DNA from: Klebsiella pneumoniae
Lineage (GTDB): Bacteria > Myxococcota_A > UBA796 > SXON01
Length of the DNA stretch: 64,000 nucleotides
Direction of reading: 5' to 3'
Assembly: GCA_945861635.1 (NCBI GenBank)
Contig: CAMAWH010000007.1
Location: 62,001-126,000 of the forward strand
Every line of letters begins with the position of its first letter. The first letter of the stretch is position 1. A program made the translations under genes and the position numbers. Under the pieces are notes generated by a model. That model had not been told where the DNA came from. It worked only from the letters and a program-made list of their open reading frames with translations, and searched no databases. Positions 45,661 to 54,827 of this stretch are shown here, piece by piece.

Positions 45661-46240
45661 CGGACAACCTCCGTTCAGCAATTTCAAGCATCTTTTGAAC
45701 AACATCCAGCGGTACCCGGACCGACTCTTCGGGCTGACCCGTGCCGAGTTGGTGCCGAATCGACGCCAGAGACAAAACAATTTCGTTCAGCGAAATTTCG
45801 ACATCCCCAAGTCCGGGGCTCCATTCCTGCTGACCGTACAGCTCCCACTTGAGGCGAGCCTGCGACAAACGCGCATTCCAGTCAGAACGAATCCCAGCGG
45901 TACCTGCCACGGCGCCGCGCAACTCGACATTCAGCGCTTTCAGCGCAGTGAGCGCCGACCGAAGCTCGTCGCGACGGTCACGGTGCGTGTCGGCACCCCA
46001 ACCGCTGTGAACATTCGTCGCCGCGAGCGGCCGCGTAAGCGGCTCCCACCATTGCCACAGAACCACGGCGAACACGCTGAGCATCGCCGGTGCCGGGATG
46101 GATCGCAGCACGCTGAACGCCACGGGGTCGAGGGTCGGGCGCGGCAAGGAGACGTCTCCGCGCTCACCACGGCAGACGCGGCATTCCTCGTCCGCTTCCT
46201 CGTTCGGGGTGGAGCAGCACGGGCAGGTCCAGCGACTCAT
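45650..46240 (-). CDS. RanBP2-type zinc finger membrane protein in the cellulose operon
   Basis: 196 residues. The ATG overlaps the bcsA stop by ATGA. Residues 4-23 match the RanBP2 zinc finger spacing W-x-C-x2-C-x3-N-x6-C-x2-C exactly (Trp4, Cys6, Cys9, Asn13, Cys20, Cys23). A hydrophobic segment (about 50-68, APAMLSVFAVVLWQWW) is followed by a charged helical region rich in Leu and Glu, probably coiled coil. This gene is not part of known core bcs sets. It is placed between bcsA and bcsB and overlaps both, so it probably acts with the synthase, perhaps as an inner-membrane scaffold. Role unknown. Confidence 0.8.
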   Translation of the reverse strand: MSRWTCPCCSTPNEEADEECRVCRGERGDVSLPRPTLDPVAFSVLRSIPAPAMLSVFAVVLWQWWEPLTRPLAATNVHSGWGADTHRDRRDELRSALTALKALNVELRGAVAGTAGIRSDWNARLSQARLKWELYGQQEWSPGLGDVEISLNEIVLSLASIRHQLGTGQPEESVRVPLDVVQKMLEIAERRLSDAR

Positions 46241-48393
46241 GATTCCGCGCGCCCCATGAACCCAAACGCCCGTGCCAACGCGCGCCAGGGACTGAATACG
46301 ACCAGCCCGAGCGCCCGAAGCGGGTGCCCGGTTGCGACGCGGCTGGCCTGCCACGAGTCCGGGGCGCAGAACATCAATTCCAGAATCGACCGGTGTTGCT
46401 CCGGCGTCGGGGCCACGAACGTGATCCGAGCGGTCATATCGGACTCGCCGTCCACCTCGATGGTCTGCAGCACCTGGGCACGCAAGCCGGTGACCCACGC
46501 GAACTGCGACTCGATCGTCACGTCGACCTCGACCGGCAGCGGCGCATGCGAGCTGACGCGAAGCTTCGCGCCCCCTTCGCTGACGTCCACGCAATGTCCA
46601 CCCCAGCCGGCATGCCGAGGCTCGCCCGCGGGCACGATGTGCACGGCGTAATTTCGACGTAAGCGCCAGTGCGCCCGGCGCTGCGGCCGCTCCAGTGCAA
46701 CCATGGACGCCGCCACCAGAATCACAATGTTCCAGAAATTCCAAAACGCCGCGACTCCGAGCGTTCCCCGCTCCAACGGAAACTCCACCCAACGCGTCGG
46801 CATCACGCCAGCCGCTCCCACGGCCAGCGCCAGAATGACGAGCGTGGGCGCGGCGTGCCTCCAGTCAAAGGTCGTCTGATCGCTCTGCGCACCTTTCGTC
46901 GTTACGTTGAACTTTCCACGTTTCGGCGCGATCAACGCCAACGTGGTGACAAGGGCCACGTAGGGCGCCAGCGCAGTCTCAAACACCTCCGCCCAGAATC
47001 CGTGGCGTACCGTGCGCGCGATCGTCAGGCCACCGATCATCGAAAGGGCGACATGAGGCAGCGCATACGCGACGACCTCCCACGCGTTTGCGTTGACCGG
47101 GTGGACGTTGAACAACAAGTAGGCCGATGGCGCCAACAGGTAGACCAGGCGCGGCCACCCGAACAGGAAGTGCTGAATCGAGTTGAGGTAGTTGATCCGC
47201 TGCGGGATCGTGAGGCCAGGCTTGAAAAGCGGATTATCAAGGCGTAAAATCTGAATCATCCCGCGGGCCCAGCGGATACGCTGTGCGACGTGGTACGCAT
47301 AACGCTCGGTGGCTAGACCCGCCGCTTGCGGAATGTCCAAATACACGGAGTGCCAGCCAGCGGCGTGCATGCGCAGCGCTGTGTGGGCGTCTTCCGTGAC
47401 CGTTTCGGTTGCCACGCCGCCGACCTCAAGCAGCGCGTCGCGACGCAGAACGGCGCACGATCCACAAAAGAAGGCGGAATTCCAGAAATCGTTGCCGACC
47501 TGGACCGCCTGATAGAACATTTCCTGCTCGGGCGGAACGATGTCCTCGAGCCAAAGGTTGCGCTCGAACGGGTCGGGGTTGTAGAAGTGATGCGGCGTCT
47601 GAACCAGCGAAAGCTTCGGGTTGTCGAGGAAGAAACCAACGGTCACGCTGAGGAAACTCCGCACGGGTACGTGATCCGCGTCGAAGATCGCGACGAGGTC
47701 GCCGCGGGTCCGCCGCAGGGCGGCGTTGATGTTCCCCGCCTTCGCCCCACGGTTGTCCGCGCGCGTGAAATAGCGGGCGCCGAGTTCCGCTGCGAGTTGA
47801 CCCATGCGGGCGCGCTGCCCATCGTCCAGCAGGTAAACAGTCTTTTTCGGGTAGTCCATGGCCAGGGCGCCGACGAGCGTGCGCCGGACGATCTGTTCAT
47901 CCTCATTGAACGTAGGAATGAAAATATCCACGGACGGCAGGCGCGACAGCTCCGGCGGAAGGGGCACGGGCCGACGCGGCCGGAGAACCGCAGTCTGGAA
48001 ATAGCCCGCGACGAGAATGGCGAACCCGTACAACTCCGCAGCGTAGAGCATCAACGACAAGACGACGTCCTGCGGCCGATCGAACGCGAGCGTGTACCAT
48101 CCGCGCCACCAGATGTACCGGAACGATGCCGCGATCGACAGCACCGCGACAACGATCCGCCAGTCCGGCATCCGCCTCGAAACCCAAAGCGCAACCGCGA
48201 TAATTACCGTTGAAAGCACGGCGTGAGAGCGCAGGTTGAACGGCGCGGTGGCGAACAAGACCAACGGAATCAGGCACAGCAAGCCGCCGACCACCAGCGC
48301 CGAACCGCCTGACTCCACACTCACGCGCAAACGCCCGGCGAGTCCGAGCGGTTCGGAGGCAAGTTCGTTCTCGATTCCGGGGGCGGATGACAT
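46237..48393 (-). CDS. bcsA: BcsA: cellulose synthase catalytic subunit with PilZ domain
   Basis: 718 residues. N-terminal membrane helices, then a GT2 domain: PTFNEDEQIVRRTL, the DxD-type site FDADHV (238-240), the base in VTEDAHTALRMH (about 332), and QRIRW (371-375). More helices follow, then a PilZ domain with RPQRR (about 567) and CVDVSEGGAKL (about 601), the c-di-GMP-binding RxxxR and DxSxGG motifs. All catalytic and regulatory residues are present. It polymerises UDP-glucose into beta-1,4-glucan and secretes it. First gene of the bcs operon, 148 bases from the divergent kinase gene. Confidence 0.95.
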   Translation of the reverse strand: MSSAPGIENELASEPLGLAGRLRVSVESGGSALVVGGLLCLIPLVLFATAPFNLRSHAVLSTVIIAVALWVSRRMPDWRIVVAVLSIAASFRYIWWRGWYTLAFDRPQDVVLSLMLYAAELYGFAILVAGYFQTAVLRPRRPVPLPPELSRLPSVDIFIPTFNEDEQIVRRTLVGALAMDYPKKTVYLLDDGQRARMGQLAAELGARYFTRADNRGAKAGNINAALRRTRGDLVAIFDADHVPVRSFLSVTVGFFLDNPKLSLVQTPHHFYNPDPFERNLWLEDIVPPEQEMFYQAVQVGNDFWNSAFFCGSCAVLRRDALLEVGGVATETVTEDAHTALRMHAAGWHSVYLDIPQAAGLATERYAYHVAQRIRWARGMIQILRLDNPLFKPGLTIPQRINYLNSIQHFLFGWPRLVYLLAPSAYLLFNVHPVNANAWEVVAYALPHVALSMIGGLTIARTVRHGFWAEVFETALAPYVALVTTLALIAPKRGKFNVTTKGAQSDQTTFDWRHAAPTLVILALAVGAAGVMPTRWVEFPLERGTLGVAAFWNFWNIVILVAASMVALERPQRRAHWRLRRNYAVHIVPAGEPRHAGWGGHCVDVSEGGAKLRVSSHAPLPVEVDVTIESQFAWVTGLRAQVLQTIEVDGESDMTARITFVAPTPEQHRSILELMFCAPDSWQASRVATGHPLRALGLVVFSPWRALARAFGFMGRAES

Positions 48394-48469
48394 AGACGAG
48401 GGACGCTGAAGCTACAACGAACGGCAGGCCGTACACAAACACGGTACAGCCGCCGCCCTCTGGCGCGGG

Positions 48470-48478
48470 TGCTATGCT
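48470..48478 (+). promoter_or_regulatory. Possible extended -10 promoter of the kinase operon
   Basis: TGCTATGCT is an extended -10 type element (TGn then TATGCT) about 64 bases upstream of the kinase start, in the bcsA-kinase divergent spacer. No -35 consensus is seen. Motif-only evidence. Confidence 0.25.
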
Positions 48479-48541
48479 GACCGACGTGAACGCCGAAAAC
48501 CGGACGCCTGCCCACGTCCTCGCGCGCACGGCCAACGCCGG

Positions 48542-50332
48542 GTGCACGGCGGTGCGCCCGTGAGCGGCAAGCCGCACGAAACCGCCGGCGGCGAACCCGG
48601 AGCGGCCGATCCTTCGCTCACACCGGCGCCCGCGGCGCGCGGCGCACGCGTGGACCCGCTCATCGGAAAGGTCATTGACAATCGCTACCGCCTCGTTTCA
48701 TTGATCGCGCGCGGCGGCATGGGAAAGGTGTACCGCGCTGAGCAGGCCCAGCTGAATCGTGTGGTAGCGTTGAAGCTTCTGGAGATCGGCAAAAATGGTG
48801 ATCAGGACGAAGAATTTCGGCGACGCTTCATGCTCGAAGCGGCCACATACGCGCGGCTGACGCATCCGCACACGGTGAGAATCTTCGACTATGGCAACAC
48901 TTGGGACGACATCCTCTTCATCGCGATGGAATTCCTCGACGGGCGCACCCTCCACCACGTCATCAAGACGGAGGCGCCGCTCTCGGCAGAACGAACCCTG
49001 AGAATCGCTCGACAAATCTGCGGCTCCCTCCGGGAAGCCCACGCACTCGGACTCGTGCACCGCGACCTGAAACCCGCGAATGTCGTGCTCACTCGCCATG
49101 GCGATGACGACGAGTTCGTGAAGGTCCTGGATTTCGGACTCGTGAAGGAACTGACTGGGGATAGTGAACTTACCAGCGGTGACGCCGTGGTCGGCTCCCC
49201 GTCCTACATGGCACCTGAGCAGATTCGCGCCGATGGCCTCGACCAGCGCACCGACATCTACGCGCTGGGCGTGATCTTGTACGCATGCGTGTGCGGACGC
49301 ACGCCGTTTGCCGGTGACAACTCCGTGAACGTGCTCCTGGCCCATCTGAATCAGCCGCCGCCGCCGCTCTCCCCGAACGAGCCCGCGCTGCGGGATTCGC
49401 CCACGCTGGCGTGGTTAATTGAAACCTGCCTTGCCAAGGATCGTGCGTCCAGGTTCGCCGACGTGGACGAGCTGGTCCGCGCGCTGCGTCTGTGCGATGC
49501 CGAGGTGCGCGGGGAGCGTGGGTCGCAGCCCAGCTTGGTCGGCGGTCGCGTGCTCCTCGATGGGCGTGCGCCGCCACCATCGACGTCGCAAGTCCTTCCG
49601 GCCCACGGCGAGGCGCCAGCGGTGGCGGAAACCAGCATTTCGTCGTTTGTAACCGCAATTTCCAGAACGAAAGGACCCATCCTGGCCGTAGGCTCCCTGT
49701 TGCTCGCGGCCGTGGCAGTGGTGGTGATTGTCGGCGGCGGAGCATTCTATCTCCGCCACGAGCGGCTTCTGGGCACGCCAGCACCGAACGAGGGCTCCGG
49801 TGGACGGGCCGCCGCGGACGTGCTCGCGGGCCCGACATCCGTCCGGCTCACCACGGTTCCGGCAACGGCCCACGTCTTTCATGACGAGGTCGATCTTGGC
49901 GAATCGCCCGTTGTGCTTCCGCTCGCCGCTGGGGAGAGTTGGAACGTCCGAATCGTGGCCGACGGCTTCCAGCCCGCCGTCGCCCACGTCAATGCGGGCG
50001 ACGATCCCGTCCGTATCGAGCTCCAGCGTGACGCGGGGGGGCCTGAACTGGAGGGGTCGGAAAACGCAGCCCCCTCGCAAGCGAACGCGTCGCAACCATC
50101 GGCAGGCAGTGACGTTGGTGGGCCCAACCAAGCGGGGCGGGCGCTGCCAACCTCCACCGGGACGACGTCCGCGAAAGGTCGGCCTCAAAGCGTGCCTTCC
50201 CCCACGGCGGGGCCGGCTGCCTCGCCACCTTCGACGCCAGCTGCGACCTTGACACCGTCGCCACCGGCGCCCCCGGAAAGCGTGCCCTCGCCGTCGAAAT
50301 CGTCCGATCTCCGAGATCCGTGGGCCCACTGA
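48542..50332 (+). CDS. Membrane Ser/Thr protein kinase with PEGA domain
   Basis: 596 residues from a GTG; a GTG at 48560 is an alternative. The kinase domain (about 45-315) has RGGMGKVYRAE, the ATP-binding Lys in VVALKLLEIG, catalytic VHRDLKPANVVL (about 172), DFG in VLDFGLVKE, and SPSYMAPEQ. A membrane helix lies at about 380-405. The outer part has a PEGA-like domain (VRLTTVPATAHVFHDEVDLG, about 440-505) and a Pro/Ser-rich tail. It phosphorylates proteins in the cytoplasm, perhaps after sensing wall or surface signals. It overlaps the TPR gene by TGATG. Confidence 0.9.
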   Translation: MHGGAPVSGKPHETAGGEPGAADPSLTPAPAARGARVDPLIGKVIDNRYRLVSLIARGGMGKVYRAEQAQLNRVVALKLLEIGKNGDQDEEFRRRFMLEAATYARLTHPHTVRIFDYGNTWDDILFIAMEFLDGRTLHHVIKTEAPLSAERTLRIARQICGSLREAHALGLVHRDLKPANVVLTRHGDDDEFVKVLDFGLVKELTGDSELTSGDAVVGSPSYMAPEQIRADGLDQRTDIYALGVILYACVCGRTPFAGDNSVNVLLAHLNQPPPPLSPNEPALRDSPTLAWLIETCLAKDRASRFADVDELVRALRLCDAEVRGERGSQPSLVGGRVLLDGRAPPPSTSQVLPAHGEAPAVAETSISSFVTAISRTKGPILAVGSLLLAAVAVVVIVGGGAFYLRHERLLGTPAPNEGSGGRAAADVLAGPTSVRLTTVPATAHVFHDEVDLGESPVVLPLAAGESWNVRIVADGFQPAVAHVNAGDDPVRIELQRDAGGPELEGSENAAPSQANASQPSAGSDVGGPNQAGRALPTSTGTTSAKGRPQSVPSPTAGPAASPPSTPAATLTPSPPAPPESVPSPSKSSDLRDPWAH

Positions 50333-51045
50333 TGTTTTCGTTGTTTTTCGCTCTCTCCCTCGCGCGCGCCCAATCCACGGACGACGCGGACGGGCGCGCC
50401 CGGCAGTTCTACGACAACGGCGCAATGCTCTATGAAGAGGGCCGCTACGAAGACGCCATCATCGCGTTTGAAGAGGCGTATCGGTTGAGTCCCCGTCCGG
50501 CGCTGTTGTTCAACATCGCGAACGCGGAAGAACGGGCTGGCCGATGGGCAAACGCAATGGAAACCCTCGGGCGGTACCGCGTGTACGCCCCTGCGATCGA
50601 ACGCGAGACGCTCGACCGCAGGATCCGAAATATCGAACGCCGACTGGATGAAATGAAAGCCACTGCACCCGTCGAGAGGCCGCCGGTCGCCGCCGCCACC
50701 CCCGCGCCCAAGCCGGCCGCCAAAGTCACGGTTCTGCGGCCCGTACCCTTGGCGTTGGGCGGCGTCGGACTGGTGAGTCTCGGCGTTGGCGCAGGATTTG
50801 GCGTCGCTGCGCTAGCGTCGCGTGCAGAGGCGGCGACCTACTGCACGCCGGTAGGCGATGCCACGTATTGCCCGGACGCGGCGTCCGAGGCGTTGGCAGC
50901 GGATAAACAGAATGCCATGCTCGCCGACATCTCCCTTGGGGTCGGTACCGCCAGCTTGCTCGCTGGTGTCGCGCTCGGACTCTGGGGCACCGGCGGTCCT
51001 TTGTCCGTGTCTCCGGGAATGATCACATGGCAGGGGCGGTTTTGA
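50332..51045 (+). CDS. TPR-containing exported protein downstream of the kinase
   Basis: 237 residues. The ATG at 50332 overlaps the kinase stop by one base (TGATG) and gives the signal MFSLFFALSLARAQ. A GTG 12 bases earlier is possible. The TPR part has YDNGAMLYEEGRYEDAIIAFEEAY, then RPALLFNIANAEERAGRW. A Pro/Ala linker, a hydrophobic hairpin (ALGGVGLVSLGVGAGFGVAALA) and another Gly/Leu segment follow. This arrangement after a kinase is common in myxobacteria. Likely a protein-binding partner; function unproven. Confidence 0.75.
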   Translation: MFSLFFALSLARAQSTDDADGRARQFYDNGAMLYEEGRYEDAIIAFEEAYRLSPRPALLFNIANAEERAGRWANAMETLGRYRVYAPAIERETLDRRIRNIERRLDEMKATAPVERPPVAAATPAPKPAAKVTVLRPVPLALGGVGLVSLGVGAGFGVAALASRAEAATYCTPVGDATYCPDAASEALAADKQNAMLADISLGVGTASLLAGVALGLWGTGGPLSVSPGMITWQGRF

Positions 51046-52520
51046 TGCTCCTCGTTCTCCTCTCGTTGTCCTGCACCCTTTCCGCCTATTCGTACACGCC
51101 CTGCACCGACAATGCAGAGTGTCGGGAGGCCTTCGGGCTGGGCTCCGTGTGTGGGGATCAGCAACTCTGCACGGCGATGACGTCCGAGCCCCGGTGCGCG
51201 AACACGTACCCCGAAGATCTGCTGGAGCGCCCTGAAGAATACCCAGACGTAATCGTGATGGGGAGCCTGTTCAACCACGACCCGGAACAGGGAGATCTGG
51301 TAGAGACGCAGGCCGCGCGGCTCGCCGTGAAACAAGCCAACGATAGTGAAGGATTGGATGGACGCTCCTTTGCGATCGTGGAGTGCGGCTATGAGGAAGA
51401 CTCCGAACTCGACGCCCTGACGATGGAAGAAGCGACGGTCCAGACGCTCCTCTGGATGGTAGATTCTCTCGGTATCACCGCCGTCATCGGGCCAGCAACC
51501 TCGGGAATGATGGAGGCGGCGTGGTACGGAATCGCCGAGCGCGCCGATGCTCCCATTCTCATCTCTCCTTCGGCGACCAGCCCGGCGCTGACGACGATCG
51601 ACGGGGATGTCAAGGGGCCGGCGAATCCGGGCCTCGTGTGGCGCACAGCCCCGCCCGACTCGCTTCAGGGCGAAGCGCTCTCCATCGACATCACCCGGTC
51701 GTTGGGGGATGCGGACCAAAGCGTGGCCATCCTCTACCAGATCGGCCCGTACGGAGAAGGGCTCGCGGACGAATTCATCTCGAACTACGCAGATACCACG
51801 CACACGGTTGACCGTTGGCTTTTCGAAAACGACACCCAACGAGACAACGCGGTGAACGAGGTAGCCAACCTCGCAACGCCACCACAGGCCATCTTGTTTA
51901 TCTCCTCGGACGTTTCCGACGTCGTGAAGTTCATGTACGCCGCCGGTTCGCGCGTCGAGTCCTTCCTCGGCATCCCGATTTATTTGGCGGACGCCGCGCG
52001 TGATCAGGAACTGCTCACCCAGACCGAAAGTGAGTCGTGGGCGGCGGAGCTGTTACCTCAGGTGAGAGGAACGGCCCCGGCGGTTCCCGAAGGGGATGTC
52101 TACGAGTCGTTTGCGGCGGCGTACACCACGACGTTCCAAGGCCAATCGGCAGACGATTCGTCCTATTCGGCGTACTCCTACGACGCAGCGTGGCTCGCCA
52201 TTTACGGAACCGCGTGGTCTCTGGCTGCCAACGGCAGCATCACCGGACTTGGCATCGCCGGCGGCCTTCATCAGATCAGCGACCCCGACTACACGCCGGA
52301 GCTTGAGATCAAACCGCTGAACTGGGGCACCGTGCGGACGAAGTTCGCGGCGAGTACCGCCATCAATGTCGTGGGTGCCTCCGGCCATCTCGACTACGAC
52401 GACGCAGACGAAGAAACCACGGCGCCCATCGACATCTGGCAGGTCCAGGATGTCGACGGTTTGCCCCTCGAGGCGCCACACACATGGGGCTTCGTGACCG
52501 TCGACCGCATCGAACCGTGA
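51045..52520 (+). CDS. Periplasmic-binding-protein-like lipoprotein (LivJ-type fold)
   Basis: 491 residues from the ATG in the TGATG junction; leader MLLVLLSLSC (Cys at residue 10). A small Cys-rich module (CTDNAECREAFGLGSVCGDQQLC) precedes a type I binding-protein domain: VIVMGSLFNHDPEQG, ITAVIGPATSGMMEAA, PILISPSATSPAL and VAILYQIGPYGEGLADEF. This is the fold of branched-chain amino acid receptors. No ABC permease or ATPase gene is near, so it may be a sensor or receptor rather than an uptake protein. Ligand unknown. Confidence 0.82.
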   Translation: MLLVLLSLSCTLSAYSYTPCTDNAECREAFGLGSVCGDQQLCTAMTSEPRCANTYPEDLLERPEEYPDVIVMGSLFNHDPEQGDLVETQAARLAVKQANDSEGLDGRSFAIVECGYEEDSELDALTMEEATVQTLLWMVDSLGITAVIGPATSGMMEAAWYGIAERADAPILISPSATSPALTTIDGDVKGPANPGLVWRTAPPDSLQGEALSIDITRSLGDADQSVAILYQIGPYGEGLADEFISNYADTTHTVDRWLFENDTQRDNAVNEVANLATPPQAILFISSDVSDVVKFMYAAGSRVESFLGIPIYLADAARDQELLTQTESESWAAELLPQVRGTAPAVPEGDVYESFAAAYTTTFQGQSADDSSYSAYSYDAAWLAIYGTAWSLAANGSITGLGIAGGLHQISDPDYTPELEIKPLNWGTVRTKFAASTAINVVGASGHLDYDDADEETTAPIDIWQVQDVDGLPLEAPHTWGFVTVDRIEP

Positions 52521-53140
52521 TTGCCCTGTGGATACTCGCCGCCTGCGGCCGATCGGACGCCGAGGCTACTCTTGAGGGACAATGCGAGGAGATCCGCGAC
52601 AATGCGACCCGCAACGCCTGTATGGCAACGCGCGGGTCATGCGATAGCCTGGTCGGAGCTGCCCACGACGAGTGCATTTTTCGCGCCGCGGAGGCCGCCG
52701 GCGACGCCAAGATGTGTCGCGACGCGGGTGCGTTCGCCGATGACTGCCGCCTTCACCTGTTCAGCGCGGGCTTCGCGCGGTGGGCGCCGTCGGACCCCAC
52801 AGCCGGCCGCGACGAAGCGATGGTAGAGCCTCACATCCTCGACGCCGGCCTCGCCGTTGACGATCCGCGGCCGTGGTCCGCGTGGTATCGGCACGTGCTG
52901 TCCGCTCGCCGGCCGATTGACCGGGCAGGTTGCACGGCCATCCCTCTGGAACTTCGTCGGGAGGCGTGTCTGCACACCGGCATCGCGCTTTACAACGACC
53001 TGCTCAACATGGCAAGGGACAAGAAGCTCTATCCCTGCGACGGTGGCGCGCTTCCGGAGGTGCTGACCACCACCCCCGATCCCGAACTCGACGCCGTTCG
53101 GGCGGCGCGAAAGGACCTATGTACCTCCTCGCATCCTTAG
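52517..53140 (+). CDS. Cys-rich lipoprotein of unknown function
   Basis: 207 residues. The GTG in the GTGA overlap gives the leader VIALWILAAC (Cys at residue 10). The N-terminal half has many Cys in helical-looking segments: CEEIRDNATRNACMATRGSC, HDECIFRAAEA, FADDCRLHLFSAG. It shares the pattern (Cys, aromatic, then EC/DC and a His) with the next gene, so the two are probably old tandem duplicates. I know no family for it. Confidence 0.68.
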   Translation: MIALWILAACGRSDAEATLEGQCEEIRDNATRNACMATRGSCDSLVGAAHDECIFRAAEAAGDAKMCRDAGAFADDCRLHLFSAGFARWAPSDPTAGRDEAMVEPHILDAGLAVDDPRPWSAWYRHVLSARRPIDRAGCTAIPLELRREACLHTGIALYNDLLNMARDKKLYPCDGGALPEVLTTTPDPELDAVRAARKDLCTSSHP

Positions 53141-53946
53141 CCTGCGGACCCACGGCGGCCGACGCCATGGCGCGGGCCCTCGATCCAACCACGACGCTCG
53201 CCGACGCGCTTGACTGGTGCGCACACGCCGGCGAGGATGCCGGTGAATGCACGGCATCGGTGGTGCGAAATCGACCAGCGGCCACGTCGAGTGCCTGCAT
53301 CGACATCCCCGCTGAAAAATGGCGGGCCGAGTGCCAATTCGCCGCCGCGGAGCGCCGCGGAAAGGCCGGGGATCGGTGGGGCGCCCTCATCGGCTGCGGG
53401 CAGGCGGGTACCTACTACAACGAGTGCCTCTACCACGCGTGGACGTTCGATCTGCAGGCGGTCAGTAACGACCTTGGCACCGCCGTAAACGGCGTTGAGA
53501 AGGCGCGCCCGGTCATCGCGTACTGGGCGCAGATCCAGACGATCGGACCCGCAGCGGAGGACCAGATGTGGCGGGATTGGTGGTATTTTGCGCATGCCCA
53601 CAACAAGCCGGCCGACATGGCGAAGTGCGGCCAACTGGCGGACTCGACCGATCGCGGGCGGTGTGAGTCTGGAACGAAGTCCTATGTGCGCCGCGCCGTG
53701 ACGGAAACGATCCTCCGACCGGGAACCACCCGTGAGGCGCGCGATCGGCTGTGCCGGGGGGAGCCGGGAATGGCGAGAACGGCCGTCGGAACGCTGTATC
53801 TGCCCGACGCGGACCTCGACGGCGAAGCGGCGCTGGCGCTCTCGGAGGCGTGCGGGAAAACGCCAGCAACCGTTGCGCGCCCGTGGAATCCGATCTTTCG
53901 GGACCGCGTCGCGCAGCATGCCCCTCCCCTCCCCGAAACGCCGTGA
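53119..53946 (+). CDS. Cys-rich lipoprotein of unknown function
   Basis: 275 residues. The ATG at 53119 has AAAGGA a few bases upstream and overlaps the preceding gene by 22 bases; the leader is MYLLASLAC (Cys at residue 9). Cys pairs recur: WCAHAGEDAGECTAS, RAECQFAAAERRGKAG, IGCGQAGTYYNECLYHAW, AKCGQLADSTDRGRCESG. The YNECLYHAW segment resembles DDCRLHL in the previous gene. No catalytic motif is recognised. It overlaps the next gene by GTGA. Confidence 0.68.
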   Translation: MYLLASLACGPTAADAMARALDPTTTLADALDWCAHAGEDAGECTASVVRNRPAATSSACIDIPAEKWRAECQFAAAERRGKAGDRWGALIGCGQAGTYYNECLYHAWTFDLQAVSNDLGTAVNGVEKARPVIAYWAQIQTIGPAAEDQMWRDWWYFAHAHNKPADMAKCGQLADSTDRGRCESGTKSYVRRAVTETILRPGTTREARDRLCRGEPGMARTAVGTLYLPDADLDGEAALALSEACGKTPATVARPWNPIFRDRVAQHAPPLPETP

Positions 53947-54800
53947 CCCCGCTCCGGTGGTCGGCATGCATCACCGCCGGGGTCGGCACGCTTGGGTGGG
54001 CACTCGCCGTGACCAGCCTGTCGCCCCGTCGGGACGCGTGGACACTCGTCGGGACGAGTGCCGACACCTCGATCATCCTCGCCCGCCTGTCCGTCGCCAA
54101 CACGGGATTGTTCGCCGACCAGCTGACGTCGCGCGTCGTTGTGATCCCGCCAACCGGCACGCCGCTGGAGTACCGGTCCATCGAGGGGCCGGGCAGCATC
54201 GATGCAGCGGGCGCTCGCGCCGGTGCCGTCGCCATCGAACAGCACGGGAGTGACTGGTCCATCCGCACCGCCGGCGAAACCCTTCATTCCCGTTTGCGTG
54301 TCGCCGATAGCCCCACGTCCTGTCCTCCAACGCCGGGACGCCTCGCGGGGGTCGTCGAGGCCGGAGATGCTGACAACGCCGGCGCCGCCTTGGGTTTAAC
54401 TGTGGACGGCTCCGGTATTCTCGTCCGCACCCGCGCGCAGGACAGCGTACGCGATGGCGCGTTGTACGTCCTCACGCCAGAGTTCTCGCTCGGCCTTGAT
54501 GGGCTGTCGGACTGCCCGGCATGGTTGATCGATGGGGAACGCCGGTGGACCGGGGCCGCGATGCCGCTACCAGTGGTGGACGGAGAGGACCTCGAGTTGG
54601 GTGTCGGCCCGTTGGTCATCCTCGTGCATCCGTGGATCGACGCCGTGACGCAGCATTCGCTGAGCCACACGCTCGTCGCGGAGCGCGTGCTCGCGTGGAT
54701 GGTTGGATTCCCGCCGCCCAGAGCTACCGTTCGCCGTGCCACCGTGACCGTGCAGGGCCGCGACGGGAAGCGCATCGGCGTGCTCATCGAGCGGCGTTGA
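53943..54800 (+). CDS. Membrane-anchored protein of unknown function
   Basis: 285 residues from the GTG in the GTGA overlap. The N-terminus has one hydrophobic segment (WSACITAGVGTLGWALAVTSL), probably a signal anchor. The rest is beta-rich, with segments such as SIILARLSVANTGLFAD, VVVIPPTGTPLEYRSIEGPG and LGVGPLVILVHPW. I do not recognise the family; a lipocalin-like or other beta-barrel fold is possible but unproven. It follows the two Cys-rich lipoproteins in the same run. Confidence 0.65.
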   Translation: MTPLRWSACITAGVGTLGWALAVTSLSPRRDAWTLVGTSADTSIILARLSVANTGLFADQLTSRVVVIPPTGTPLEYRSIEGPGSIDAAGARAGAVAIEQHGSDWSIRTAGETLHSRLRVADSPTSCPPTPGRLAGVVEAGDADNAGAALGLTVDGSGILVRTRAQDSVRDGALYVLTPEFSLGLDGLSDCPAWLIDGERRWTGAAMPLPVVDGEDLELGVGPLVILVHPWIDAVTQHSLSHTLVAERVLAWMVGFPPPRATVRRATVTVQGRDGKRIGVLIERR

Positions 54801-54827
54801 TGGCCGCGCGCTATACGACGCACCACC

